Positions 1-8,492 of a stretch of 64,000 nt of DNA are shown piece after piece (position 1 is the stretch's first letter; each line of letters starts with the position of its first letter). This DNA comes from Rhizobiales bacterium 2SD (GTDB lineage Bacteria; Pseudomonadota; Alphaproteobacteria; Rhizobiales; Beijerinckiaceae): positions 665,601-729,600 of the forward strand of contig SCMY01000002.1 in NCBI GenBank assembly GCA_005502805.1, given 5' to 3'. Both the position numbers and the translations under genes were made by a program. Under the pieces are notes generated by a model. It did not search any database. It was not told where the DNA came from and worked only from the letters and a program-made list of their open reading frames with translations.

Positions 1-48
1 CCGGCCCTTTTTGTTTCCACGAGATGTTTTCACCAGAAGGAAGTCCGA

Positions 49-321
49 ATGCAGGTTCTCGTCCGCGACAACAATGTCGAGCAAGCGATTCGCGTTCTGA
101 AGAAGAAGTTGCAGCGCGAAGGCGTGTTTCGCGAGATGAAGCGGCGTTCTGCTTATGAGAAGCCTTCGGAGAGGCGCGTGCGCGAGAAGGCCGACGCCAT
201 CCGGCGCGCCCGCAAGCTCGCCCGCAAGCAAGCGCAGCGTGAGGGTCTGCTGCCTGCACCGAAGCCGAAGCCGCGTCCGGCCCGGCCGCCGCGTCCGGCT
301 GCCGTTGCGCCTTCATCCTGA
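49..321 (+). CDS. rpsU: 30S ribosomal protein S21
   Basis: Small-subunit ribosomal protein bS21, which binds the 16S 3' domain near the anti-Shine-Dalgarno and helps initiation. The 90-residue product begins [20 protein letters not shown] and keeps the family core ([26 protein letters not shown]). The family is usually about 70 residues; the extra C-terminal part is a Pro/Ala/Lys/Arg tail, as often seen in Rhizobiales. A good ribosome-binding site (AGAAGGAAG) lies about 5 bases before the ATG. A second small basic gene follows 17 bases after the stop. Confidence 0.96.
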   Translation: MQVLVRDNNVEQAIRVLKKKLQREGVFREMKRRSAYEKPSERRVREKADAIRRARKLARKQAQREGLLPAPKPKPRPARPPRPAAVAPSS

Positions 322-338
322 TCAGAGGAGCCGCTGCC

Positions 339-620
339 ATGGTAACGAAAGGGCTGACCGCCGAGCAGGCTAAGCTGCGCGCGGAACGGAACTTCGCCAA
401 GACGGAGCAGCGGCGACAGGAAGCGGAGAGCGCGCTCGAAGCCGTCCGTGCCGAGCAGCGGGCCGTCGCAGAGAAGACGGCCAGGCTGCGCGCGCTACGC
501 CTCGCCAAGGAAGCAGCTGACGCACAGGCGGCAGCTGCCGTGGCTGCGACGAAACAGACGATCGCAAAGAAGCCTGCAGCCGCTCGCCGTACCGTCCGGA
601 AGGTCAACCCTGCGCGCTGA
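339..620 (+). CDS. small basic coiled-coil protein of unknown function
   Basis: A 93-residue, Ala/Lys/Arg/Glu-rich protein with no cysteine, no signal peptide and no membrane segment. Residues 8-65 are heptad-like and probably helical (AEQAKLRAERNFAKTEQRRQ and onward). The C-terminus is strongly basic (KKPAAARRTVRKVNPAR), which suggests nucleic-acid or ribosome contact, but that is inference. It starts at an ATG with GAGGAG upstream and sits 17 bases behind rpsU, so it is probably co-transcribed. I do not recognise a named family. Confidence 0.75.
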   Translation: MVTKGLTAEQAKLRAERNFAKTEQRRQEAESALEAVRAEQRAVAEKTARLRALRLAKEAADAQAAAAVAATKQTIAKKPAAARRTVRKVNPAR

Positions 621-661
621 CCCGCAGGCGGCGGGACGGCTGTGCCGCTCTACACCTGGGG

Positions 662-1381
662 CTATTTCGGCCGACTTTCGAGCCCGGCAAGATAGGCGCT
701 CAAGGCCCGCTCCGGCCCATGCCAGGAGGCGCCCTTGCCCTGCAGCTCCGGGGCCTCCTTCCAGCCCGGCTCGATCCCGGTCATGTTCGGCAGAAGATGC
801 GCGATGCCCTTGTGGCAGTCGATGCAGGTCTTCTCGCCGGTCGTCAGGTAGCGGCCATGGATCTCGGCGGCGCGGCGCGTCTGCTTGGTGAAGTCCATCG
901 CCACCGACGAATGGCAGTTGCGGCATTCGAGGGAGTCGTTGGCCTTCAGCCTGGACCATTCGTGCTTGGCGAGCTCGAGCCGCATGTCCAGGAACTTCTC
1001 GCGCGTCGAGATCGTGCCGAAGATCTTGCCCCAGACCTCCTTCGAGGCCTGCATCTTGCGGGCGATCTTGTCGGTCCAGTTGTGCGGCACATGGCAGTCC
1101 GGGCAGGTCGCGCGCACGCCCGAGCGGTTGGAGAAATGCACCGTCGACTGCAGCTCCTGATAGACGTTGTCGCGCATCTCGTGACAGGAGGTGCAGAACT
1201 TCTCGGTGTTGGTGATCTCCAGCGCCGTGTTGAAGCCGCCCCAGAAGATCACGCCGCAGACGAAGCCGCCCAGGGTCAGGAAACCGAGCGGCAGATAGGC
1301 GCTCGGCCGGCTGATGATGCGCCAGAAGGCGACCACCAAGCCCCAAGTCCGCCAGAAGAGCGCTTTCAACTTGCCCATCAC
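662..1381 (-). CDS. napC: NapC/NirT tetraheme c-type cytochrome
   Basis: Membrane-anchored quinol dehydrogenase that passes electrons from the quinol pool to NapAB in the periplasm. The 239-residue protein has one N-terminal membrane anchor (about residues 29-50) and four CxxCH heme sites at Cys63 (CTSCH), Cys93 (CPDCH), Cys153 (CRNCH) and Cys186 (CIDCH), the NapC/NirT arrangement. It is the last gene of napEDABC, 15 bases after napB. The start is one of two consecutive ATGs; the choice does not affect the product materially. Confidence 0.96.
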   Translation of the reverse strand: MMGKLKALFWRTWGLVVAFWRIISRPSAYLPLGFLTLGGFVCGVIFWGGFNTALEITNTEKFCTSCHEMRDNVYQELQSTVHFSNRSGVRATCPDCHVPHNWTDKIARKMQASKEVWGKIFGTISTREKFLDMRLELAKHEWSRLKANDSLECRNCHSSVAMDFTKQTRRAAEIHGRYLTTGEKTCIDCHKGIAHLLPNMTGIEPGWKEAPELQGKGASWHGPERALSAYLAGLESRPK

Positions 1382-1396
1382 CGCGCTCCGGCTCCG

Positions 1397-1867
1397 CTAC
1401 GGTTTCCGGCCGACATCTTTGGCGTCCTGAAACAGGTTCGGCACGAGTGGCGGCACGTCGGTCTGCTGGACATGGCAGGCGGTGCAGAAATAGCGCCGCG
1501 GCGTCACGTCGGAGAGCACCTGCCCGTCGCGGTCCTGGAAATGGGTGACGCTGATCATCGGCGCGCCCGAGCCTTCGGTGAACTCGCGCTTGTGGCAGTC
1601 CATGCAGCGATTGGTGTTGAGCGTCAGCTGGTAGCCGTCGATCGCATGCGGGATCACCGGCGGCTGCTCCGGGTAGTTGCGCATGCGCCTGACGTCGTCG
1701 ACGACAGGCCGGCCGAGCGCCGGCACGCGTTCGAGCGCCATCGGCTGCGGCGTCCCGGTGAGCCGCGGCACGTTTCTCACCGGCGCGCCATCCTGCGAGA
1801 AGGCGGCGCCGAAGGCGAGGACGAGGCAGGCCGCAAGCGCGGCCTTGAGGACGGTCGGCGCGCGCAT
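1397..1867 (-). CDS. napB: NapB diheme cytochrome c, small subunit of periplasmic nitrate reductase
   Basis: Periplasmic electron-transfer subunit that takes electrons from NapC and gives them to the NapA iron-sulfur cluster. The 156-residue protein has a Sec signal peptide (residues 1 to about 24, hydrophobic AALAACLVLAFGAA) and two heme sites, CMDCH at 88-92 and CTACH at 128-132. I chose the ATG at 1867, which overlaps the napA stop by one base (TGATG) and gives a proper signal peptide; the longer reading frame upstream lies inside napA and looks spurious. Confidence 0.95.
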   Translation of the reverse strand: MRAPTVLKAALAACLVLAFGAAFSQDGAPVRNVPRLTGTPQPMALERVPALGRPVVDDVRRMRNYPEQPPVIPHAIDGYQLTLNTNRCMDCHKREFTEGSGAPMISVTHFQDRDGQVLSDVTPRRYFCTACHVQQTDVPPLVPNLFQDAKDVGRKP

Positions 1868-4368
1868 CAGGCGGTGACCGGCAGGATCTTGACCGCGCAT
1901 TTCTTGAAATCCGTCTGTTTGGAGATCGGATCGGTCGCGTCCAGCGTCGTCTTGTTGATCAGCTGGCTCGCATCGAACCACGGCACGAACACCACGCCGG
2001 GCGGCATGCGGTTGCGCCCGCGCGTCTCGACACGGGTGCGCATCTCGCCGCGCCGCGAGACGATGCGGACTTCGGCGCCCTGGTTCAGCCCGCGGCTGCG
2101 GGCGTCCTCCGGATGCATGAAGCAGCGCGCGCCCGGGAAGGCCTTGTAGAGCTCGGGCACACGCATGGTCATCGAGCCGGAATGCCAGTGCTCGAGCACG
2201 CGCCCGGTCACCAGCCAGACATCGTATTCCTCGTCCGGCATCTCGGCCGGCGGCTCGTAGGGCACGGCGATGATCCGCGCCTTGCCGTCCTTGTTGCCGT
2301 AGAACTCGACGCCCTTGCCCGGCTTCACATAGGGGTCGAGCCCCTCGCGGTAGCGCCAGAGCGTCTCCTTTCCGTCGACCACCGGCCAGCGCAGCCCGCG
2401 AACCTGATGGTAGAGGTCGTAGGGGCCGAGATCATGACCATGGCCGCGGCCGAAGGCGGCGTATTCCTCGAATAGCCCCTTCTGGACGTAGAAGCCGAAG
2501 GCCTTCGCCTCCCGGTTCTCATAGCCGGGATCGATCTCGGAGATGTCGAACCTGTCGACGTTGCCGTTGCGATAGAGCACGTCGAACAGGGTCATGCCTT
2601 TGTAGTTCGGGTTGGCGTTCAGGATCTCCGTCGGCCAGACCTCGTCGGTGGTGAAGCGCTTCGAGAACTCCATCAATTGCCAGAGATCGGAGCGCGCCTC
2701 GCCCGGCGCGTTGACGAGCTGGTGCCAGACATGGGTGCGCCGCTCGGCATTGCCGTAAGCGCCCTCCTTCTCGACCCACATCGCCGCTGGCAGGATCAGG
2801 TCCGCCGCCATCGCGGTCACCGTCGGGTAGGCGTCGGAGACGACGATGAAGTTCTCGGGATTGCGATAGCCCGGATAGGCCTCGTTCGTGTTGTTCGGCG
2901 AGGCCTGCAGGTTGTTGTTGACCTGGATCCAGTAGAAATTGAGCTTGCCGTCCTTGAGCATCCGGTCCTGCTCGACGGCATGGTAGCCCGGCTTCTCCGG
3001 GATGATCCCGTGCGGGATGCGCCAGATCTCCTCGGCATGCTTACGGTGCTCGGGATTGGTCACCGTCATGTCGGCCGGCAGGCGATGGGCGAAAGTGCCG
3101 ACCTCGCGCGCCGTGCCGCAGGCCGAAGGCTGACCGGTCAGCGAGAATGGGCTGTTGCCGGGCTCGGAGATTTTCCCGGTCAGCAGATGCAGGTTGTAGA
3201 CCATCTGGTTGGCCCAGACGCCGCGCACATGCTGGTTGAATCCCATCGTCCAGAACGAGGTGACCTTGCGCTTGGGGTCGGCATAGAGTTCGGCGAGCTG
3301 CTGCAGGAAGCCGGGCTCGACGCCAGTCAGAGCCGAGACCTTCTCCAGCGTGTAGTCCTTCACGAAGGCGGCGAAGGCCGCGAAATCGATCGGCGTCGTC
3401 GCGGTGACGTCCTCAGCCTTCTTCGCCTTGACCTCGCGCGGATCGTCCGGGCGCAGGCCATAGCCGATATCGGTCGCGCCCTTCACGAAGGTGGTATGCT
3501 TGTCGACGAAGTCCCTGTTCACCCGGCCGGTCGAGATGATGTGGTTGGCGATGTAGTTCAGGATCGCCAGGTCCGTGCCCGGCTTGAACACGATCGGGAT
3601 GTCGGCGAGGTCGGAGCTGCGATGGGTGAAGGTCGACAGCACCGCGACCTTGACATGCGGATGGCCGAGCCGGCGGTCCGTCACCCTGGTCCACAGGATC
3701 GGGTGCATTTCCGCCATGTTCGAGCCCCAGAGCACGAAGGCGTCGGCATGCTCGAAATCGTCATAGCAGCCCATCGGCTCGTCCATGCCGAAGGTGCGCA
3801 TGAAGGCGTAGGCCGCCGAGGCCATGCAGTGGCGGGCGTTCGGGTCGAGATTGTTCGAGCGGAAGCCCGCCCGCATCAGCTTGGTCGCGGCATAGCCTTC
3901 GAAGATCGTCCACTGGCCTGAGCCGAACATGCCGAGCGCGGTCGGCCCCTTCTCCTTCAGGACGCGCTTGGCCTGCGCCGCCATGGTGTCGAAGGCCTCG
4001 GCCCAGGAGACCGGCGTGAACTCGCCGTCCTTGGCGTAGGTGCCGTTCCGCTTGCGCAGCAGCGGTTGGGTCAGCCGGTCGGCGCCGTACATGATCTTCG
4101 ACAGGAAATAGCCCTTGACGCAGTTCAGGCCGCGATTGACCTCGGCTTTCATGTCGCCATGCGTGGCGATGACCTTGCCGTCCTTGACGCCGACCATGAC
4201 GCCGCAGCCGGTGCCGCAGAAGCGGCATGGCGCCTTCGACCAGGAGATCTTCAGCGCATCGACGCCGCCGGCGACGGGCTGCGCCACGGCTTCGCCGCTG
4301 ACATTGGCGGCCAGCGCGGCGATCCCCGCCGCCTGGGTCTTGAGCAGTTCGCGACGGGACAGGCTCAT
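1867..4368 (-). CDS. napA: Periplasmic nitrate reductase catalytic subunit NapA
   Basis: Reduces nitrate to nitrite in the periplasm using a bis-MGD molybdenum centre. The 833-residue protein matches the family length. It has a Tat signal (SRRELLKTQ, residues 4-12), a 4Fe-4S site (Cys48, Cys51, Cys55, Cys83) followed by Lys85, and the molybdenum-ligand Cys181 in ARHCMAS. The C-terminal molybdopterin-dinucleotide domain begins near residue 700. The start at 4368 overlaps the napD stop by ATGA and places the twin-arginine motif at the N-terminus; 69 residues further upstream are not credible coding sequence. Confidence 0.98.
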   Translation of the reverse strand: MSLSRRELLKTQAAGIAALAANVSGEAVAQPVAGGVDALKISWSKAPCRFCGTGCGVMVGVKDGKVIATHGDMKAEVNRGLNCVKGYFLSKIMYGADRLTQPLLRKRNGTYAKDGEFTPVSWAEAFDTMAAQAKRVLKEKGPTALGMFGSGQWTIFEGYAATKLMRAGFRSNNLDPNARHCMASAAYAFMRTFGMDEPMGCYDDFEHADAFVLWGSNMAEMHPILWTRVTDRRLGHPHVKVAVLSTFTHRSSDLADIPIVFKPGTDLAILNYIANHIISTGRVNRDFVDKHTTFVKGATDIGYGLRPDDPREVKAKKAEDVTATTPIDFAAFAAFVKDYTLEKVSALTGVEPGFLQQLAELYADPKRKVTSFWTMGFNQHVRGVWANQMVYNLHLLTGKISEPGNSPFSLTGQPSACGTAREVGTFAHRLPADMTVTNPEHRKHAEEIWRIPHGIIPEKPGYHAVEQDRMLKDGKLNFYWIQVNNNLQASPNNTNEAYPGYRNPENFIVVSDAYPTVTAMAADLILPAAMWVEKEGAYGNAERRTHVWHQLVNAPGEARSDLWQLMEFSKRFTTDEVWPTEILNANPNYKGMTLFDVLYRNGNVDRFDISEIDPGYENREAKAFGFYVQKGLFEEYAAFGRGHGHDLGPYDLYHQVRGLRWPVVDGKETLWRYREGLDPYVKPGKGVEFYGNKDGKARIIAVPYEPPAEMPDEEYDVWLVTGRVLEHWHSGSMTMRVPELYKAFPGARCFMHPEDARSRGLNQGAEVRIVSRRGEMRTRVETRGRNRMPPGVVFVPWFDASQLINKTTLDATDPISKQTDFKKCAVKILPVTA

Positions 4369-4712
4369 CTGTCGTCTCCGGAATCGTCGATGGGTTCGAG
4401 CTGCTCGAACACCATGTTGGCCGAGAACACCCCGTCCATCAGCGCCATGGTGGTGAGCCGGCTGCCGATCTCGCCACTGCTCTGCCCTTCCATCACCACC
4501 ACGATCTTGCTGCCTTCGACCGCGCGCACCTCGGTGTCTGGCATGGCGGCGATCAGGCGCGCGATCTCGGCGCACTGCTCCGGCCGCGCGGTGACGACCG
4601 CGCTGGAGATGTGGAAGAAACGCTGTGGGCGAGCGGATGCGAGGTCGCGCTCGGGCAGGATGTCGCCGGTGAGGAATTTGCGGCGATCGATCTCGCGCTT
4701 GCCTGTCAGCAT
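4365..4712 (-). CDS. napD: NapD, Tat-proofreading chaperone for NapA
   Basis: Cytoplasmic chaperone that binds the NapA twin-arginine signal and delays export until the cofactor is in place. The ferredoxin-like NapD domain covers about residues 31-105 ([25 protein letters not shown]). The 115-residue protein carries about 30 extra N-terminal residues ([20 protein letters not shown]) compared with the enterobacterial protein. That extension has a DRRKFLTG stretch that itself looks like a degenerate twin-arginine motif, which is curious in a protein expected in the cytoplasm. It overlaps napA by four bases. Confidence 0.93.
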   Translation of the reverse strand: MLTGKREIDRRKFLTGDILPERDLASARPQRFFHISSAVVTARPEQCAEIARLIAAMPDTEVRAVEGSKIVVVMEGQSSGEIGSRLTTMALMDGVFSANMVFEQLEPIDDSGDDR

Positions 4713-4721
4713 GGCGGGACC

Positions 4722-4919
4722 TCAGTGCGGCGATCCGGGAGGCCCCGGCGGCCCGAGGACCAGCTGCGACATCCAGATCAGGAAACCGTAGCCGCCGACG
4801 ATGCCGACCGCGACGATCGGCCAGATCAGGACCGCCAGCGTGAGAAAGGCCAGGAGCTCGGCCTTCCTGGTCGGCTGGACCGGGTGCACTTCACCAGTGC
4901 CCGCAGGGTCAGGTCCCAT
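4722..4919 (-). CDS. napE: NapE, small membrane protein of the nitrate reductase operon
   Basis: A 65-residue inner-membrane protein with one hydrophobic segment (about residues 21-50: [20 protein letters not shown]) and a Pro/Gly-rich tail ([10 protein letters not shown]). NapE is a usual first gene of alphaproteobacterial nap operons; its biochemical role is unsettled. It is the promoter-proximal gene here, 9 bases before napD, downstream of the FNR/FixK-type box at 5062-5075. There is no napF or napGH in the operon. Confidence 0.88.
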   Translation of the reverse strand: MGPDPAGTGEVHPVQPTRKAELLAFLTLAVLIWPIVAVGIVGGYGFLIWMSQLVLGPPGPPGSPH

Positions 4920-5061
4920 CGCCAGTCTCCATCGTCATCGGCGCCGGCGATCACATATCGCCGTCAGCCAGATTGGAGCTTGTCAAAGGAGCCTAGTCCT
5001 CACCCGCAAGTTGTCCAGCCCGGCCTACCCCGCAAGGTTAGCGGGACGCCGCCAGACTGCT

Positions 5062-5075
5062 TTGACATGGATCAA
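5062..5075 (-). promoter_or_regulatory. FNR/FixK-type binding site upstream of napE
   Basis: TTGACATGGATCAA fits the Crp/Fnr-family box TTGAY-N4-ATCAA. Its centre is about 150 bases before the napE start. A -10-like TAACCT lies on the minus strand at 5040-5035, so a start point near 5028 would put the box about 41 bases upstream, the usual class II activator position. This suggests low-oxygen induction of nap by an FnrN/FixK/NnrR-type regulator, none of which is encoded in this window. Confidence 0.8.
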
Positions 5076-5100
5076 TTCCAGGGAGGCGCCCGGCGTGACT

Positions 5101-6048
5101 TCAACGCCTGCGCTCGGCAATCCAGATGCCACCGAGCACGAGCGCCAGCGCGAGGCCGTGATAGGGCGCCAGCTGCTCGCCGAGGATCGCGACGGCGAGC
5201 AGCGGCGCGAACACCGGCACGAGATTGACGAAGACGCCGGCGCGGCCGGGACCGATCAGTTCGATCGCCCGCATGAAGAACAGTTGCGACAGGATCGACG
5301 GCCCGATCACAACGAAGAGCAGGATCAGCCAGCCCTTCGTCGTCGGCCAGATCGCCTTGCCGGCGGCGATCTCGACGCCCAGCAGCGGCAGCGAGACCAG
5401 GCAGGCGACGATCGCCATGGCGGTGAAGAAGATCAGCCCGGGCATCGGCGGGCGTGTGCGGATGCCGACCGTATAGCCCGCATAGAAGATGCAGGCGATC
5501 ATCATCCAGAGATCACCCGGCACAAAGCTGAGCTGTGACAGGACATGCCAGTCGCCACGGCTCGCCGTAACCAGCACGCCGACGATCGTCACGGCGACGC
5601 CGAGCGCCTGCAAACCGCCGATCGGTGTGCGCAGGGCGAGGAAGGCGCCGAGCAGCACGAAGACCGGGATCGAGCCCTGCAGAATCCCGATATTGATCGC
5701 CGTGGTCGAGTACGCCGCGATGTACATCAGCGTGTTGAATGCGGTGAAGCCGAAGGCGCCGAGCAGGATGACCTTGAGCCAGTTCGCCTTCAGCGCCGGC
5801 CAATGCTCGCGCAGGCCCTGCCGGAACAGGTAGGGCATGACCGCACAGACGAAGACCCAGCGCAGCGCCGTCAGCGTCATCGGCGCGATCTCGCCGACGG
5901 CCAAGCGGCTGGCCACGGCATTGCCGGCCCACATCAGCGTGGTCAGTATCAGCAGCAGATAGGCGTTGGCCCAGAACCGCTGAGGAAGAGAGGCCGGCTG
6001 CTGCAAGGCGCATGTCCTGGTGGCGACAAAGCCTGCATAGCCTTGCAC
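5101..6048 (-). CDS. EamA/DMT-family transporter
   Basis: Inner-membrane exporter of the drug/metabolite transporter superfamily. The 315-residue protein has two EamA repeats and about ten membrane segments, from the first (AYLLLILTTLMWAGNAVASR) to the last (GLALALVLGGIWIAERRR). The DMT hallmark near the end of each repeat is visible (ALRWVFVCAVMPY; FVNLVPVFAPLLAVAILGEQ). The substrate cannot be told from sequence; relatives export amino acids or other metabolites. It is divergent from the amidotransferase gene at 6117, with 68 bases between them. Confidence 0.88.
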   Translation of the reverse strand: MQGYAGFVATRTCALQQPASLPQRFWANAYLLLILTTLMWAGNAVASRLAVGEIAPMTLTALRWVFVCAVMPYLFRQGLREHWPALKANWLKVILLGAFGFTAFNTLMYIAAYSTTAINIGILQGSIPVFVLLGAFLALRTPIGGLQALGVAVTIVGVLVTASRGDWHVLSQLSFVPGDLWMMIACIFYAGYTVGIRTRPPMPGLIFFTAMAIVACLVSLPLLGVEIAAGKAIWPTTKGWLILLFVVIGPSILSQLFFMRAIELIGPGRAGVFVNLVPVFAPLLAVAILGEQLAPYHGLALALVLGGIWIAERRR

Positions 6049-6116
6049 GCGGTGCTTGTCCTATGAGAGGAGGCGCAACGCAGCCCGTCGCCGCACGCAA
6101 ACGTGCCGAGGAAGCC

Positions 6117-6998
6117 ATGAACGTGTTCAGCCCCAAGCCGCTTCGCCTCCTCGTCGTCGATGGCTACAAGCGCGAGCAGCGCGAGGACTATGTCCGCGAC
6201 TGGGGCGCAACGCCGTCCGAAGCCTACGCCGCGGAGCTGCGTCGGATCGAGCCCTCGCTGGTCACCGATATCTGCCTGCCCGCCGACGAGGGCGCCAACC
6301 TGCCCGACGGCGCCGGCCTGTCTTCCTATGACGGCATCGCCCTGACCGGCTCCTCGCTGCACATCCACAGCCCCGAGCCGGCGGTGACACGGCAGATCGA
6401 ACTGATGCGGGCGATCTATCGGAGCGGCACGCCCTGCTTCGGCTCCTGCTGGGGCATCCAGATCGGCGCCGTCGCAGCCGGCGGCACGGTCGATCTCAAC
6501 CCGAACGGGCTCGAGATCGGCTTCGCCCGACGGATCAGCCTGACCGAAGAAGGCGCAAGGCACCCGCTTCTTGCCGGCCGCCCGGCCGCCTACGATGCGC
6601 CGGCGATCCATTTCGACAGCATCGTCGCGCCGCCTGCCGACGCCACCATCCTCGCCTCGAACGCGATGAGTCCGATCCAGGCTGCCGAGTTCCGTCAGGA
6701 TGGTGGCACCTTCTGGGGCGTGCAGTACCATCCGGAATTCTCGCTCAGCCTCGTCGCGACGATCCTGCGACGGCACAGCAAGATTCTGATCGAACGCGGC
6801 TTCCGCCGGAATGAGGCCGACACGGCAGCCTGGCTCGCCGATCTCGACGCACTCGACGCCGATCCCGCCCGCCGCGACCTCGCCTGGGCCCATGGCCTCG
6901 ACCAGGAGGTGCTCGATCCGGTCAGGCGCGTGACCGAGCTGCGCAACTTCCTGGAGATGCGGGTGAAGCCGCAGGCGAGCGTGCGTGGGCGGGCATAA
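6117..6998 (+). CDS. class I glutamine amidotransferase-like protein
   Basis: Predicted cytosolic glutaminase or related hydrolase of the GATase1 fold. The 293-residue protein has the nucleophile elbow FGSCWGIQ with Cys111, and the His205-Glu207 pair in YHPEF, so the triad is complete. About 85 residues follow the core. Stand-alone proteins like this resemble GMP-synthase-type amidotransferase domains and gamma-glutamyl hydrolases; the acceptor is unknown. I chose the ATG at 6117 because the catalytic fold begins there (LRLLVVDGY); the 35 residues upstream overlap the divergent EamA promoter region. Confidence 0.85.
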   Translation: MNVFSPKPLRLLVVDGYKREQREDYVRDWGATPSEAYAAELRRIEPSLVTDICLPADEGANLPDGAGLSSYDGIALTGSSLHIHSPEPAVTRQIELMRAIYRSGTPCFGSCWGIQIGAVAAGGTVDLNPNGLEIGFARRISLTEEGARHPLLAGRPAAYDAPAIHFDSIVAPPADATILASNAMSPIQAAEFRQDGGTFWGVQYHPEFSLSLVATILRRHSKILIERGFRRNEADTAAWLADLDALDADPARRDLAWAHGLDQEVLDPVRRVTELRNFLEMRVKPQASVRGRA

Positions 6999-7000
6999 CA

Positions 7001-7095
7001 CCGTCATGCTCGCCCTTGTGGCGAGCATCCACGTCTTGAACACCGCATTGCATCAGCAAAGACGTGGATGGTCGGGACAAGCCCGACCATGACGG
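7001..7095. repeat. mosaic palindromic element (REP/BIME-like), copy 1
   Basis: A 95-base intergenic element bounded by CCGTCATG (7001-7008) and CATGACGG (7088-7095). Inside are three further perfect inverted repeats: ATGCTCGCC/GGCGAGCAT (7006-7028), CATCCACGTCTT/AAGACGTGGATG (7026-7070) and ATGGTCGGG/CCCGACCAT (7068-7090). It sits between two convergent genes and may end transcription from either side. Related hairpins occur at 25373 and 47395. Confidence 0.8.
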
Positions 7096-7121
7096 ACATC
7101 GCAGCGCCAGAGGCATAGGGG

Positions 7122-7727
7122 CTACGCTGCGTCGGCCACCTTGCTCGCCGCCGCCCCGAACACCTTGCCGCCGAGCGCACGCGCCGTGTCGAGATGCTCC
7201 GACATGTCCGGCACCGGCACCAGGAACTCCGAGGTCACGACCGGCGCGCCGCAGTAGCCGAAGATGCCGTGGTCGATCTGCGTCTTCATCGCGCCGTAAT
7301 AGCCGTGGCGGGCGAAGGTGCGCATGTCCGCCCCGGCAAGCGCGACGAGATGGACCGGCAAATGCCCGAGCTTCTTGACCGTCTTCATGTCCTCAAGCTC
7401 GTCATAGGCCCAGCCATTGGCGAAGACGCGATCGATCCAGCCCTTCATCAGCGCCGGCATCGACCACCAGTAGATCGGATAGACCAGCACCAGCGCATCG
7501 GCCCGGTCGACCCGCGCCTGCTCGAAGGCGATGTCGGCCGGCTGGGCGATCTCGCGGCGGTGGACGGAAAGATCGTTCAGCGAAAAGCGCGGATCGAAGC
7601 CTTCCCTGGCGAGATCGGCGATCTCGACGCTGTGGCCGGCGCCGGAGACGCCGCCGGCCAGCGCCTGCGCCACGCCATGGCTGAGCGAATTGGGATCGGG
7701 ATGGGCGACGACGATAAGGGCGTGCAT
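7122..7727 (-). CDS. NAD(P)H:quinone oxidoreductase / flavodoxin-fold reductase
   Basis: Flavin-dependent two-electron reductase of the NQO1/MdaB/KefF type (flavodoxin-2 fold), 201 residues. The flavin-binding start (ALIVVAHPDPNSLSHG) and the conserved LVYPIYWWSMPALMKGWIDR segment are present. Such enzymes detoxify quinones and electrophiles. A ribosome-binding site (GGAGAG) precedes the ATG at 7727. The gene is divergent from a TetR regulator with a palindromic operator between them, so its induction by a regulator ligand such as a quinone is likely. Confidence 0.9.
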   Translation of the reverse strand: MHALIVVAHPDPNSLSHGVAQALAGGVSGAGHSVEIADLAREGFDPRFSLNDLSVHRREIAQPADIAFEQARVDRADALVLVYPIYWWSMPALMKGWIDRVFANGWAYDELEDMKTVKKLGHLPVHLVALAGADMRTFARHGYYGAMKTQIDHGIFGYCGAPVVTSEFLVPVPDMSEHLDTARALGGKVFGAAASKVADAA

Positions 7728-7767
7728 GGAATCTCTCCTGCGCTGATTGCGATCGGCCAGGGATCGC

Positions 7768-7800
7768 TATATACTTTTAGTAAGTTACTTTTGGTATATA
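7768..7800. promoter_or_regulatory. palindromic operator between quinone reductase and TetR gene
   Basis: A 33-base dyad centred on base 7784. Outer arms TATATAC (7768-7774) and GTATATA (7794-7800) and inner arms AGTAA (7779-7783) and TTACT (7785-7789) share the same centre. It is very AT-rich in a GC-rich context and ends four bases before the regulator ATG, so the regulator probably represses both genes from it. Confidence 0.8.
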
Positions 7801-7804
7801 AAAC

Positions 7805-8413
7805 ATGTCAAGCCCTGAGATCGAAGGCCCGCGCCGTCAGCGCCTGACGCGCGAGGATCGCCAGCGCCAGCTCATCGAGACCGCCTGGCGGATCGTCGGC
7901 GAGGAAGGCACCGATGCCTTGACGCTCGGCCGCCTCGCCGAGCGGGCCGGCGTCACCAAGCCGGTGGTCTACAGCCACTTCGTCACCCGCAATGGGCTGT
8001 TGATCGCGCTCTATCGCGACTTCGACCTGCGGGAATACGCGACCATGAACGCCGCGATCGACGGCAGTGAAGCCACCCTCGCCGGCAAGGCCGGGGCGAT
8101 CGCCTCCTCCTATGTCGACTGCGTGCTGACACAGGGCCGCGAGATCCCCGGCGTCGTCGCGGCCCTGGCTGGCTCGCCCGAGCTTGCCGCGGTCAAGCGC
8201 GACTGCGACCTGATCTTCCTGGAGCGCTGCCGGGCCCTGCTTGCGCCTTTCGCCGAGGGCCGGCCGATCCCGACCGCGGGCTTGCGCGCCATGCTCGGCG
8301 CCGCCGAAGGTCTGTCACACGCCGCCGCGACCGGCGAGATTGGCGCCGGCGAGGCGAAGCGTGAGCTGTTCGAGACGATCGCCGCCATGGTCGCGCGCAG
8401 CGCGAAGGCCTGA
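7805..8413 (+). CDS. TetR/AcrR-family transcriptional regulator
   Basis: A 202-residue repressor with an N-terminal helix-turn-helix (about residues 20-62: LIETAWRIVGEEGTDALTLG, RLAERAGVTKPVVYSHF) and a variable helical ligand domain. It probably represses itself and the divergent quinone reductase through the dyad at 7768-7800. The ATG lies only four bases from the end of that dyad and no Shine-Dalgarno is visible, so the message may be leaderless, or translation may begin slightly downstream. Confidence 0.9.
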   Translation: MSSPEIEGPRRQRLTREDRQRQLIETAWRIVGEEGTDALTLGRLAERAGVTKPVVYSHFVTRNGLLIALYRDFDLREYATMNAAIDGSEATLAGKAGAIASSYVDCVLTQGREIPGVVAALAGSPELAAVKRDCDLIFLERCRALLAPFAEGRPIPTAGLRAMLGAAEGLSHAAATGEIGAGEAKRELFETIAAMVARSAKA

Positions 8414-8492
8414 CGCACGCTGCGGGGTTCCCCACGCGCCGCCGGCCCTGTAAACGCGCGGCAACTCCAGTCTCGCAAGCATCCCGGACATC

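Noticed and set aside
719..2149. Long plus-strand reading frame (476 codons) opposite napC, napB and napA
   Set aside because: Antisense to well-conserved nap genes; its translation is Arg/Ala/His-rich without family motifs, as expected for a GC-rich shadow frame.
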